DNA of 64,000 nucleotides from Oceanibacterium hippocampi (GTDB taxonomy: Bacteria > Pseudomonadota > Alphaproteobacteria > Sneathiellales > Sneathiellaceae). The translations under genes and the position numbers were made by a program. The notes below the pieces were generated by a model, which saw only the letters and a program-made list of their open reading frames with translations, was not told the origin of the DNA and made no database searches. The stretch is taken from positions 124,001-188,000 of the forward strand of contig NZ_FWFR01000003.1 in NCBI RefSeq assembly GCF_900172325.1, written 5' to 3'. Shown in pieces: positions 40,896 through 52,799 of the stretch (position 1 is its first letter; each line of letters begins with the position of its first letter).

Positions 40896-43800
40896 GTGAC
40901 GCGCCTGACGATCGCACTCCTGATTCCACTCGTATTCCTGGGTCTCGCCGCCCTCGTCGCGCCGAGCTTCATCGACTGGAACGCCCACAAGCCGCGGATC
41001 GCCGGCGTCGTGGCGCGTGAGACCGGTCTCAACCCCGATCTGGCCGGCAACGTCTCGCTGACGCTGCTGCCTCGGCCGGCACTTTCGCTCGGGGATGTCA
41101 CGCTGTCCGGTGATCGCGGCGACTCGCCGCTGCGGGCCCTGACGGCCGAGCGGCTCGATATCCGTCTCGCGCTCCTTCCGCTGCTGACCGGCGCGATCGA
41201 GGCCGAGGATATCGTCCTCGTTCGCCCGGCGATGACCGTCGATCTCGGTGCGCTCGCCTCCGGTCGGGCCAACGATCCGCTGGCCGGGACCGCCGCGCTC
41301 CGCCGGCTGCAACTCGAGAATGCCAGTCTTCGCCTGATCGACGAGGACCGCGGGATCGACATCGCCATCCCGGAAATCGACGGGCGTTTCGATGCCCGCG
41401 ATTCGCGCGGCCCGTTCGATCTCAAGGGCCGGCTGATGCTGGCAGACGAGCCGGCCGCCTTCCAGGTCTCGATCGGACGGATCGGCGACGACGGCAGCGC
41501 CGCGCTCGGCGCGCAGTTGCTGATCGAACGCCCGGCGACCGGTTCGATCCGTTTCAACGGGCGCCTCGGCGGGCGCCCCGGCACAGGTTCCGGCGGCGGC
41601 AGGTCGGCCGACGGCATTGCCCTGACCGGCCGGCTGAAAGCCGAGGGGCCCGACGGCTGGGCGCTGCTCGCCGCGTTGCCGCCGCTCGGCGCCCTGGCGG
41701 CCGATAGCCCGAACGCACCGCTCGCGCTCGACCTGACCGCCGACCTTGGCCTCGAAGGGGGGCGGCTGACACTTACCGGGCTTTCCCTCAGACTGGGCGA
41801 CATGCTCGCCAAAGGCCTGGTCGGGGTTCGCTTCGGCCAGACACCGACGGTAACCGCGTCACTCGAACTGAACCGCCTGGATATCGACCGCGAACTGGCC
41901 CGCTGGCCGGACTCCGATCGCGCCGGATCGTTCGCCGGGCGGCTGCGCCAGGCCTCGGTTCCCGAGGCCATGCATGGCAGCCTGAGCGTCGCCGTCGGTG
42001 CGATCAACTGGCGCGGGCAGATAGTCCGGCAGGCCCGGTTCACGGCCGAGGCAATCCACGGCCGGATCGCGATCGGCGAGGCCTCGGCATTTCTTCCCGG
42101 CGACACGGAGCTGCGCGCCGATGGCACTGTCGAGAACAGCGCGGCAGGCCTCGCCTTCGACGGCAAGGTCCGGCTCCGCTCCAGCAACATCCGCGGCCTG
42201 GCCGAATGGCTCGGCGCCGACAGCGCGGCGATCCCGGAGGACAGGCTTCGCCAGACACAGCTCGCGGCCCGGCTGCATATCGATCACCGGGCGGTCGCGC
42301 TGAGCAAGATCGACGGCATCGTCGACAACAGCCGCCTCGGCGGCGCGGCGACGATCGCGCTGCGCAGCCGGCCGTCCTTCGGCCTGGACATCGCCATCGA
42401 CCGGCTCAATCTCGACGCCTATCTCGCGCCCGCGTCGGACGCTCCGGCGACGGCGAACATGCCCCGTGATGCCTTCCTCGCCCGCCTGGCCGGCTTCGAC
42501 AGCTCGGCCGCGCTGCAGATCGGCGCCCTGACCTGGCACGGGGTCAACCTGCAGAACTTCGCGCTCGACGCCTATCTCTATAATGGTGCGCTCGCCCTCA
42601 ACCAGCTTTCAGTCGGCGACCTGTCAGGGCTCCGGGCCTCAGCCGGCGGCCGGGTCGAGAACCTTGCGGGGAATCCGCAGTTCGACATCGTCTTCGATGG
42701 CCGGACAGACAGCCTCGCCCGGACCGCGCGCGGTCTCGACCTCGAACTGCCGGCCCATTTCAAGGCGCTGCGCGAGGCGCGGGTGAACGGCAAGGTGAGC
42801 GGGCGCGCCGACCGGCTCTCCATCGACGCGGACGGGGAGATCAACGCCGCCGACTTCACTCTCCAGGGGTTTCTCGGCGACCCCTTCGGCCACGTCACCT
42901 ATGACGGAAGCGTCGCCGTGCATACCCGCGACCTCGCTCTCCTGCTCGGCCCCTACGCGCGGGGCTTCGCCGGCGACGGCGACAACGCGGAGCTCAAGAT
43001 CGACGGTCACGGCGACGAGAAGGCCGCGCGCCTCCGGGCCAGCGCGACCGTGAACCGTCTCGAAGCGTCGTTCGATGGAGACCTTCTGGTCTCGCCGGCG
43101 GCCGACAGCGGGCTCCGCGGCACGCTCGCGCTGCGCCATCCGTCGCTCGACACGATCCCGCTTCCCGACGGCCGCATGCTGCCCGGGCCCTTCGGCGCCG
43201 CGAAACTCGTCGCGGCGGTCGACGCGGGCTCCGACGGCTTCCGGCTCGACGAACTCGTCATGACCCTGGGCAACAGCGACGCCGAGGGCGGGCTCGCAAT
43301 CGACTGGCAAGGTCCGCGAACGACGGTCGCGGCCACGCTCGATGCCCGTCGGCTCGACCTCGCGCCCCTGGTGGAGACGCTCGAGCGCGAGGCCGGGCAG
43401 GAGGGCGGCCCGGCGGCCGGTGGCGGCTGGCCGCGTTCGGTCATCGATTTCTCCAGCCTCCTTGGCTTTGACGGCACGCTGACGCTGCATGCTGCGATCG
43501 TCGATCTCGGCGCGACGGCACTCGGCGACATGGCCTTCGATGGCGCGCTGAAAGCCGGTCGGCTGGAGGTCCGGGACTGGCGCGCCGGCCTGTTCGACGG
43601 TGCCATGACGGCATCCGGCAGCCTCGACGTCGCGACCTCGCCGGCCCGGGTCGCCTTCGATTTCCGGCTCGACAACGGCGCCGTCGACGCCTTGCCGCCG
43701 CCCTACGACGGCATGATGATCGGCAAGGCGCGCGGCGATCTCCATCTCAGGGGCGAGAGCGCGGGACGGAGCATCTTCCAGCTCGTCCGCAGCCTGGACG

Positions 43801-44216
43801 GCGAGGCCCGCATCAGCGGCCGCGACGGCGTGCTGCGCGGGCTGGACCTGGCCGGACTGCTGGACCGGCGCGGCGAGCGGCCGGGCATCGCCGAGGCCCG
43901 CGCGCTTGTCGCCGCGGCGCTCGACGGCGGCGAAACCCCCTTCGCGCACGGCGGCGGGGCCTGGCGGATCGAGCGCGGTGTGGCAACCACCGAACCGACC
44001 GTCTTCAGCCTTGATGGCGCCCGGGCGATCCTGACCGGCCGTGTCGACCTGGATCGCTGGGAAACCCGCAGCAGGCTGATGATCGAGCTCGATGGGCCGC
44101 CGGGCGCGCCGCCGTTCGGCGTCGGCCTGTCCGGCCCCCTGCTCCGGCCGGATCGGGATCCGATCCTGCGTCCGCTCGCGACCTTCATAGCCGACGGCGG
44201 TTTCGCCCGGAACTAG
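40896..44216 (+). CDS. AsmA family protein
   Basis: 1106 aa. One N-terminal transmembrane anchor (IALLIPLVFLGLAALVAPSF) is followed by a long periplasmic body. The AsmA start is clear: SFIDWNAHKPRIAGVVARETG and LTLLPRPALSLGDVTLSG. The C-terminal AsmA_2-like part contains SLDGEARISGRDGVLRGLDL. Such bridge-like beta-groove proteins are linked to lipid movement between inner and outer membranes. Start is GTG at 40896. The 3' end overlaps the convergent RHH gene by 4 bp. Confidence 0.92.
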   Translation: MTRLTIALLIPLVFLGLAALVAPSFIDWNAHKPRIAGVVARETGLNPDLAGNVSLTLLPRPALSLGDVTLSGDRGDSPLRALTAERLDIRLALLPLLTGAIEAEDIVLVRPAMTVDLGALASGRANDPLAGTAALRRLQLENASLRLIDEDRGIDIAIPEIDGRFDARDSRGPFDLKGRLMLADEPAAFQVSIGRIGDDGSAALGAQLLIERPATGSIRFNGRLGGRPGTGSGGGRSADGIALTGRLKAEGPDGWALLAALPPLGALAADSPNAPLALDLTADLGLEGGRLTLTGLSLRLGDMLAKGLVGVRFGQTPTVTASLELNRLDIDRELARWPDSDRAGSFAGRLRQASVPEAMHGSLSVAVGAINWRGQIVRQARFTAEAIHGRIAIGEASAFLPGDTELRADGTVENSAAGLAFDGKVRLRSSNIRGLAEWLGADSAAIPEDRLRQTQLAARLHIDHRAVALSKIDGIVDNSRLGGAATIALRSRPSFGLDIAIDRLNLDAYLAPASDAPATANMPRDAFLARLAGFDSSAALQIGALTWHGVNLQNFALDAYLYNGALALNQLSVGDLSGLRASAGGRVENLAGNPQFDIVFDGRTDSLARTARGLDLELPAHFKALREARVNGKVSGRADRLSIDADGEINAADFTLQGFLGDPFGHVTYDGSVAVHTRDLALLLGPYARGFAGDGDNAELKIDGHGDEKAARLRASATVNRLEASFDGDLLVSPAADSGLRGTLALRHPSLDTIPLPDGRMLPGPFGAAKLVAAVDAGSDGFRLDELVMTLGNSDAEGGLAIDWQGPRTTVAATLDARRLDLAPLVETLEREAGQEGGPAAGGGWPRSVIDFSSLLGFDGTLTLHAAIVDLGATALGDMAFDGALKAGRLEVRDWRAGLFDGAMTASGSLDVATSPARVAFDFRLDNGAVDALPPPYDGMMIGKARGDLHLRGESAGRSIFQLVRSLDGEARISGRDGVLRGLDLAGLLDRRGERPGIAEARALVAAALDGGETPFAHGGGAWRIERGVATTEPTVFSLDGARAILTGRVDLDRWETRSRLMIELDGPPGAPPFGVGLSGPLLRPDRDPILRPLATFIADGGFARN

Positions 44217-44481
44217 GCGGAACCCGTTCCGTCCCCCTCCGGAATGTCCCACGAATCCCTCGCGACCGCGTCGAGGACGAAGACCCGGATGGCGCTCGAC
44301 AGATTGCCACTCCGGCGGGCGTCTATATCGCTCGCCAGCCTGTTCACGCTGACCCCCCGCGCCTCGGCGATCGCCACGAAATGGCGCCAGAAGGCCGCCT
44401 CCAGCGAGACCGAGGTGCGGTGCCCGGAGATGACCAGGCTGTGCTTTTCCATGGCCGATGCCGCCGGATCCGGCGCGACTG

Positions 44482-44485
<4 letters not shown>
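44213..44485 (-). CDS. Ribbon-helix-helix domain protein
   Basis: 90 aa. The core SLVISGHRTSVSLEAAFWRH followed by RGVSVNRLASDIDARRSGN and LSSAIRVFVLDAV matches the RHH_4-like family common in alphaproteobacteria beside fumarase genes. It is a putative DNA-binding or interaction module; the target is unknown. Its ATG overlaps the fumC stop (ATGA), so translation is coupled to the class II fumarase. A Met at 44452 is an alternative start. Confidence 0.87.
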
Positions 44486-45891
<1,406 letters not shown>

Positions 45892-45921
45892 GATGCTGCC
45901 CCGACCGGGCGTGCCGGCCCC

Positions 45922-47532
<1,611 letters not shown>

Positions 47533-47593
47533 TGTGCCAGTCGCCTCTTTTGCCTTGGTGATCCGCCGGACCCGCGCGCAGGCGCGCCGGCTG

Positions 47594-48073
47594 CTACTTC
47601 TTGCGGAACGCGTCCAGGGTCACGACCTCGGCCCCTTCCGCGGGGCGGGGCTTCTCGTTCTCCTGCGGGCTCGGCGCATCGTCGCCGGCCGGCTCCGGGG
47701 CTGGAGGCGCCGCACCGGATGGGACATTGAACTGCAGGCCGAACTGGACGCTCGGATCGGCAAACGCGGTCACCGCCGCATACGGGATGACCAGCTGCTC
47801 CTGCACCTTGTTGAACGAGAGCCCGACGCTGAAGCCCTCCTCCTCCACCGTCAGTTCCCAGAACTGGTGCTGCAGGACGATCGTCATTTCTTCCGGATAG
47901 CGCGCGCGCAGGTAGGGCGGAATTCGCACACCCGGGAAATGCGTGCGGAAGGTCACGTAGAAATGGTGTTCGCCCGGCATGCCTTCGGTCGCGGCAACCA
48001 GCAACGCCCGGCGGAGCACACTGCGAAGCGCGCTCTCAACCATCTCGTTATAATCCAGCGATTCCTGATTCAT
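47594..48073 (-). CDS. sspB: ClpXP adaptor SspB (alpha type)
   Basis: 159 aa. It carries ssrA-tagged proteins to ClpXP. The SspB fold is visible: [33 protein letters not shown], then [16 protein letters not shown] and [19 protein letters not shown] disordered acidic/proline linker follows, ending in a short conserved ClpX-docking tail ([10 protein letters not shown]). It lies directly downstream of the tmRNA gene on the same strand, so the adaptor and the tag it recognises are neighbours. Confidence 0.93.
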   Translation of the reverse strand: MNQESLDYNEMVESALRSVLRRALLVAATEGMPGEHHFYVTFRTHFPGVRIPPYLRARYPEEMTIVLQHQFWELTVEEEGFSVGLSFNKVQEQLVIPYAAVTAFADPSVQFGLQFNVPSGAAPPAPEPAGDDAPSPQENEKPRPAEGAEVVTLDAFRKK

Positions 48074-48209
48074 CGATGTCCCGTCCGTGTCGGCCCCGAG
48101 TATAGACGTGGACGGAGGCGCAATTCGAGCCCAAAAAATGCACGCACATATGGCCCGGCCAACGGCACGCGGCCCCGGACGGGCACGAACGGGTGAACTG
48201 CAAGAGAGG

Positions 48210-48507
48210 AGAGGAGTGGAGGGCTTCTGTTGCCAGGTGCCCTCCGAACCCCGTTATTGCTGCCTAATTAGGCAGCAACAGCAAATGCCTCATTGTCGTT
48301 GGCATTTGTGAAAAAGACCCGATAACGGTGGTATCATGCCGGGCGAAAACTGTATCTTTACTGCGCGCGTCGAGCCTGTTTCGCCCCCAGCAGAACGACA
48401 CCGGGATGACCCCGTCGATGTCGTTGTGGTGGAGGCGCCGGGTACCGCCCCCGGGTCCGCTACGCCTATTCCATAGAGCGTTTATCGCCATAGTCGGTTG
48501 CCCGACA
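48210..48507 (-). ncRNA. ssrA: Two-piece (permuted) tmRNA
   Basis: The gene reads on the minus strand as acceptor piece then coding piece. The acceptor piece ends at an encoded CCACCA (3' end 48427) after a T-arm-like stem CCGGG/CCCGG. The coding piece starts near 48388 with GGGGGCGAAACAGGCUCGAC; its first seven bases pair with CGCCUCC before ACCA, rebuilding the acceptor stem with one G-U pair. The 38-nt intervening segment (48389-48426) has arms AACGACA/UGUCGUU, as expected for a loop removed in processing. The tag frame at 48303-48268 encodes ANDNEAFAVAA and a TAA stop. A final hairpin (GGAGGGC/GCCCUCC, 48245-48218) closes the coding piece. Outer boundaries are approximate. Confidence 0.93.
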
Positions 48508-48512
48508 CCCCT

Positions 48513-48540
48513 AATATAGGCGGTAAAAGCGGGATTGCAA
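48513..48540 (-). promoter_or_regulatory. Promoter of ssrA
   Basis: TTGCAA (48540-48535), 16-bp spacer, TATATT (48518-48513). The expected start is near 48506, just before the tmRNA acceptor piece. Confidence 0.65.
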
Positions 48541-48586
48541 AGTGCGGCGGAGCACGATTCCGGGGTGGCTCAGCGGAAGCACCCTG

Positions 48587-48600
48587 CGCTATATATAGCG
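48587..48600. promoter_or_regulatory. Perfect 14-bp palindrome upstream of thyX
   Basis: CGCTATATATAGCG, ending 23 bp before the thyX ATG. Its TATATA centre could be the -10 box, with a repressor competing for the arms; this is inference. Confidence 0.45.
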
Positions 48601-48623
48601 GCCCGGAACCGAAGAGAGGCCAG

Positions 48624-49559
48624 ATGCGGATCAATCCCGAGCAGCAAGCCGAAATCGACAGCCTGCGGGCCGAGCCCAGGCCGAGTCTGCGGCCGTCGGT
48701 CGCCGCGCTTGAGGAAATCCTCTACCAGCCGCTCCCGGTGCTCGATCACGGCTTCGTTCGCGTCATCGACTACATGGGCGACGACGCCGCCGTCGTGCAG
48801 GCGGCCCGGGTCTCCTACGGCAAGGGAACCAAGCGGGTTTCCGAGGACCGCGGGCTGATCAACTATCTCATCCGGCACTGGCACACGACGCCGTTCGAGA
48901 TGTGCGAGATCAAGTATCACGTGAAGCTGCCGATTTTCGTTGCCCGCCAGTGGATCCGCCACCGGACCGCCAACGTGAACGAATATTCGGCGCGCTACTC
49001 GATCCTCGATCGCGAGTTCTACATCCCGGAGCCCGAGCAGCTTGCCGTGCAATCGGCACAGAACCGCCAGGGACGCGGCAATGTACTGGCCCCGGACGAG
49101 GCGCGCCGCGTCCAGGACCTGCTGCGGGCCGATGCCGAGCAGGTCTACGGCCATTACGAGGACATGCTCAACGAGCGCGAGGACGGCAGCGTCATCGATC
49201 CGGAAAGGGACGGGCTGGCCCGGGAACTTGCTCGCATGGACCTGACCCTCAACTTCTATACGCAATGGTACTGGAAGACCGACCTGCACAACCTGATGCA
49301 CTTCCTGAACCTGCGCGCGGACGCCCATGCCCAGTTCGAGATCCGCGCCTATGCCGATGTCATGCTGGACACCCTGAAGCGCTGGGTGCCGATCACCTTC
49401 GACGCCTTCATGAACTACCGGGCGAACGGTGCCCAGCTCTCGGCCGCCGGCCTCGACGTGGTCCGCCGCATGCTGGCAGGCGAAACGGTCGAGCAGGCAG
49501 GCAGCGGCCTCAGCGCCCGGGAATGGCGTGAACTCATGGCGACACTCGGCCGCGACTGA
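48624..49559 (+). CDS. thyX: Flavin-dependent thymidylate synthase ThyX
   Basis: Makes dTMP from dUMP using FAD, methylene-THF and NADPH. It is 311 aa. The ThyX signature RHRx7S is present as [14 protein letters not shown], with [19 protein letters not shown] before it and [18 protein letters not shown] near the C-terminus binding FAD/dUMP. The ATG at 48624 starts the homology, with GAGAGG just upstream; the open frame extends to 48498. It is divergent from the tmRNA gene. Confidence 0.96.
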   Translation: MRINPEQQAEIDSLRAEPRPSLRPSVAALEEILYQPLPVLDHGFVRVIDYMGDDAAVVQAARVSYGKGTKRVSEDRGLINYLIRHWHTTPFEMCEIKYHVKLPIFVARQWIRHRTANVNEYSARYSILDREFYIPEPEQLAVQSAQNRQGRGNVLAPDEARRVQDLLRADAEQVYGHYEDMLNEREDGSVIDPERDGLARELARMDLTLNFYTQWYWKTDLHNLMHFLNLRADAHAQFEIRAYADVMLDTLKRWVPITFDAFMNYRANGAQLSAAGLDVVRRMLAGETVEQAGSGLSAREWRELMATLGRD

Positions 49560-49687
49560 TCGTCCGTCCGCGGTTTTCTCGGCACAAAACGATGCCTCCC
49601 ATCGTCTCTTGAACGGCGACTGCCCCGTGACGGCCAGGATTGGCGCGGCGGGCGACGCGGACAGGGCCGATGAGAGGATCGATCGCG

Positions 49688-50182
49688 ATGCTGAGAACCA
49701 TCCTGACCGGCATGCAGCAGGCATTGGAAGCCATTCAGAAGACCACCACCCTGACGCTTGGCGTCGAGGGCGGCGTGCCGCCGAGCTACAGCCTCGACGT
49801 CCTCGCCGGCGTGCTCATCGACCTGACGAAGATCGTCAGCCTGATGCCGAACCAGGTCAAGGCGGTCGAGGCGATCCTGCAGGCCAATGTCAACGAGAAC
49901 CGCGAAACCATCAAGAAGATGGACAGCGGGAACAAGCCCTGGTTCGACGCCACGATGGCGGTCTACGCGGCGATGTTCCGGAGCGTCGAGACCCTGCTCC
50001 GCGACATCTACCGCGAGGCCGACGATCCGGATGGCACCAAGGAAAAGGCCTGGGAGCAGCGCATCCAGGACATTCGCGTCAAGTTCAGGCTCGACAACGA
50101 GGAGCTGCAGGACGACGTCCGCGACTTCATCCTCGCCGCGCAGCCGGCGGAGGCGAGCGGCGGCCAGCTCAACGTGCGCTGA
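49688..50182 (+). CDS. Hypothetical helical protein
   Basis: 164 aa, not recognised. It is largely helical: an N-terminal MLRTILTGMQQALEAIQKTT, a central hydrophobic stretch (YSLDVLAGVLIDLTKIVSL) and a charged C-terminal half (READDPDGTKEKAWEQRI, EELQDDVRDFILAA). There is no signal peptide or strong membrane helix. AGAGG about 10 nt before the ATG at 49688 supports this start; 49670 is an alternative. It lies 128 bp after thyX and is convergent with the FAD-oxidase gene. Confidence 0.7.
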   Translation: MLRTILTGMQQALEAIQKTTTLTLGVEGGVPPSYSLDVLAGVLIDLTKIVSLMPNQVKAVEAILQANVNENRETIKKMDSGNKPWFDATMAVYAAMFRSVETLLRDIYREADDPDGTKEKAWEQRIQDIRVKFRLDNEELQDDVRDFILAAQPAEASGGQLNVR

Positions 50183-50211
50183 CGGCCGGCCCCGGCGGCC
50201 GGACCGACGGT

Positions 50212-51597
50212 TCAGACGGCGACGATCTTTCCGGGATTCATGATGTTGTCCGGGTCGAGCGCCTGCTTGAGGGTCCGCATCACGCTGAGCGCCTCACCAT
50301 GCTCGGCCTGCAGGAACTTCATCTTGCCGTAGCCGACGCCGTGCTCGCCGGTGCAGGTGCCGCCGAGCGCCAGGGCCCGCATGACGAGCCGGTCGTTCAG
50401 ACGGTGCGCCTCGGCCAGTTCCTCGGGCTTGTCCGGGTCGAGCAGGAAGGAAAGGTGGAAATTGCCGTCGCCGACATGGCCGACCAGCGGCGCCAGCAGG
50501 AACGATCCGGCAAGATCCTTCTTGGTCTCGACGATACATTCGGCAAGCGCCGAGATCGGCACGCAGACATCGGTCGGCCAGCCCTTGGAACCCGGCCGCA
50601 TGGCCAGCGCCGCGTAATAGGCATTATGCCGCGCTTCCCAGAGCCGGCTGCGGTCCTCGGTCCGGCTGCTCCAGCGGAAATCGCCGCCGCCATGATCGCC
50701 GCAGATCGCGCCTACCGTCTCGGCCTGTTCCGCGACACCGGCTTCCGAACCGTGAAACTCCAGGAACAGCGTCGGCTGGGCCGGGTAGTCGAGGCCGGAG
50801 TAATTCCGGATCGCCTCCATCTGGACCTCGTCGAGCAGCTCGATCCGGGCGACCGGCACGCCGGCCTGGATGGTGGTGATGACCGCCTGCACCGCGCCTT
50901 CGATATCGGGAAAGGAGACGACCGCGGCGGAAATCGATTCCGGAATGCCGTAGAGCCGGAGGGTGACCTCGGTAATGACGCCGAGCGTCCCCTCGGAACC
51001 GACGAACAGCCGGGTCAGGTCGTATCCCGCCGACGATTTCCGGGCACGCTGCGCGGTGCGGATGACGCGGCCGTCGGCCAGCACCACAGTGAGCGCCAGC
51101 ACATTCTCGCGCATGGTGCCGTAGCGGACCGCGTTGGTGCCCGACGCGCGGGTCGCCGCCATGCCGCCCAGCGAGGCATTGGCGCCGGGATCGATCGGGA
51201 AGAACAGGCCGGTATCGCGCAGATGCTCGTTGAGTTGCTTGCGGGTGACGCCGGGCTGGACCGTGCAATCCAGATCCTCGGCGCTGACCCGCAGAATGGC
51301 GTTCATCTCGCCGAGATCGATCGTCACACCGCCATGCAGCGCGTTCACATGCCCTTCAAGGGAAGTCCCGGTGCCGAACGGGACGACCGGGACGCGATGA
51401 GCGGCACAGATCTTCACGATCGCCGCCACTTCCTCGGTGCTCCGGGCGAAACACACCGCCTCGGGCGCCGCGGTCTCGTGCCAGCTCTCGTCGTGGCCAT
51501 GCTGTTCGCGCACTGCCGCGGCGGTGCTCACCCGTTCGCCGAGCAACGCCTTCAGTTCCTCGAGCCAGTCATTCCGCAATGCCGTCGCAACACTCAT
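50212..51597 (-). CDS. FAD-linked oxidase, D-lactate/2-hydroxyacid dehydrogenase-like (GlcD/LDHD family)
   Basis: 461 aa. The N-terminal FAD_binding_4 domain has VVPFGTGTSLEGHVNA and GANASLGGMAATRASGTNA; the C-terminal FAD-oxidase domain contains LVGHVGDGNFHLSF with metal-binding histidines and ends CTGEHGVGYGKMKFL. This fits cytochrome-linked D-lactate dehydrogenase or glycolate oxidase GlcD. glcE and glcF are absent, so a single-subunit LDHD-type enzyme is more likely. Start is ATG at 51597; the gene is monocistronic. Confidence 0.9.
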   Translation of the reverse strand: MSVATALRNDWLEELKALLGERVSTAAAVREQHGHDESWHETAAPEAVCFARSTEEVAAIVKICAAHRVPVVPFGTGTSLEGHVNALHGGVTIDLGEMNAILRVSAEDLDCTVQPGVTRKQLNEHLRDTGLFFPIDPGANASLGGMAATRASGTNAVRYGTMRENVLALTVVLADGRVIRTAQRARKSSAGYDLTRLFVGSEGTLGVITEVTLRLYGIPESISAAVVSFPDIEGAVQAVITTIQAGVPVARIELLDEVQMEAIRNYSGLDYPAQPTLFLEFHGSEAGVAEQAETVGAICGDHGGGDFRWSSRTEDRSRLWEARHNAYYAALAMRPGSKGWPTDVCVPISALAECIVETKKDLAGSFLLAPLVGHVGDGNFHLSFLLDPDKPEELAEAHRLNDRLVMRALALGGTCTGEHGVGYGKMKFLQAEHGEALSVMRTLKQALDPDNIMNPGKIVAV

Positions 51598-51721
51598 CGG
51601 ATTTCTCCATCAGCCGGCCATCGAACGTGGGCGCCGATACTAGGGCAGCCCGCGGGGTGCGGCAACAAGGCCGGCGCCGGCGGGCTTTTGGGGCGCGCGG
51701 CTTTGCTCTACACTCCCCCTC

Positions 51722-52222
51722 ATGACCGCTTCAGCCACCTTGCCGATTGCCGGTGAATCCGTGCGCCCCGAATGGATTGACTACAACGGTCACATGAACG
51801 TGGCCTACTTCGTCCTTGCCTTCGATCACGCACTCGACCAGTTTCTCGATCAGCTCGACATCGGCGATGACTATCGCCGCCGCACCGGCCATTCGACCTA
51901 CATACTGGAAACCCACGTGCACTATGTCCGTGAAGTGCATGAGGGAGCGCCTCTGGCGTTCCGCTTGCAGCTCCTCGATTTCGACGCCAGACGGCTCCAT
52001 TACATGCTGGAAATGCGCCATGCGGACGCGGATTACATTGCCGCGACGTCGGAACAGTTGCTACTGCATGTCGATCAGTCCGGTCCGCGCGCCGCGCCGT
52101 TCCCGCCCCATGCCTACGAGCGGGTCGCCGCCCTCCATGAAATGCACCGCACTTTGCCCTGGCCCGAGCGCGCCGGGACGGTGATCGGCATCCGGCGACG
52201 CATGGCGGCCTCTCATGGGTGA
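51722..52222 (+). CDS. Hot-dog fold thioesterase (4HBT family)
   Basis: 166 aa. The active-site segment EWIDYNGHMNVAYFVLAFDH is the 4-hydroxybenzoyl-CoA/betainyl-CoA thioesterase type, and the beta-sheet core continues HSTYILETHVHYVREVHEG. It hydrolyses a short acyl-CoA; resemblance to the thioesterase domain of carnitine degradation enzymes suggests betainyl-CoA, but no carnitine genes are adjacent. It overlaps the pentapeptide gene by 8 bp. Confidence 0.88.
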   Translation: MTASATLPIAGESVRPEWIDYNGHMNVAYFVLAFDHALDQFLDQLDIGDDYRRRTGHSTYILETHVHYVREVHEGAPLAFRLQLLDFDARRLHYMLEMRHADADYIAATSEQLLLHVDQSGPRAAPFPPHAYERVAALHEMHRTLPWPERAGTVIGIRRRMAASHG

Positions 52223-52799
52223 AATCGTCGCGACAGCCCGCCCGCGGAACTCTCGATCGTCGCGCGGACGCAATCTCCTTGCCGGACTGGCGCTCGGGCT
52301 TGCCTTGCTGCCGGTCCTGTCGCTGCCCGCCAGCGCCGACTGCGCGGACGTTCCGGCGCCCGGCGTCGACTGGCGCCGCTGCCAGTTCTTCGGCAACGAT
52401 TTCTCGGACCGAGATTTCACCGGGGCCAATTTCCAGAGCGCCAGTCTTTCGAATACCAATTTCGAGAATGCGCAGCTGGACGGGCTTGACGGCCGCCGGG
52501 TGCATTTCGTCGCCGCGAAGATGAGCGGGGCGAGCCTCGCCGGCGCCGACCTTCGGGATGCGGACTTCACCAGCGCCGATCTGAGTGGCGCCAGCCTGGC
52601 AAAGGCCGACATGCGGCGCGGCCGCTTCTACGGCACGGTATTCCGCAACGCCGACCTGACCGGCGCGCGCCTCGACAATGCCGACCTGCTCAACGCCGAC
52701 CTGTCCGGCGCGACCTGGATCGACGGCAAGACGGTCTGCGACGAAGGATCGATCGGGCAGTGCAGGTTGAAACGCACCAAGGCGCCGGGTCCCGCCTAG
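52215..52799 (+). CDS. Secreted pentapeptide-repeat protein
   Basis: 194 aa. A basic N-region with RGR precedes a hydrophobic stretch (NLLAGLALGLALLPVLSL) and a cleavage site near ASADCAD. About twenty A(D/N)LxX repeats form a right-handed quadrilateral beta-helix (FTGANFQSASLSNTNFENA, GASLAGADLRDADF). Cysteines at both ends of the mature domain (CADV, WRRCQF, and KTVCDEGSIGQCRL) may make disulfide caps. The function is unknown; periplasmic location argues against a gyrase-protecting role. Its start lies inside the thioesterase gene; it converges with and overlaps the kinase gene by 4 bp. Confidence 0.87.
   Translation: MGEIVATARPRNSRSSRGRNLLAGLALGLALLPVLSLPASADCADVPAPGVDWRRCQFFGNDFSDRDFTGANFQSASLSNTNFENAQLDGLDGRRVHFVAAKMSGASLAGADLRDADFTSADLSGASLAKADMRRGRFYGTVFRNADLTGARLDNADLLNADLSGATWIDGKTVCDEGSIGQCRLKRTKAPGPA

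Noticed and set aside
48553-48610. tRNA-like D-arm (GTGGCTCAGCGGAAGC) upstream of thyX
   Set aside because: No matching anticodon stem, T-arm or acceptor stem; it is part of the thyX promoter gap.
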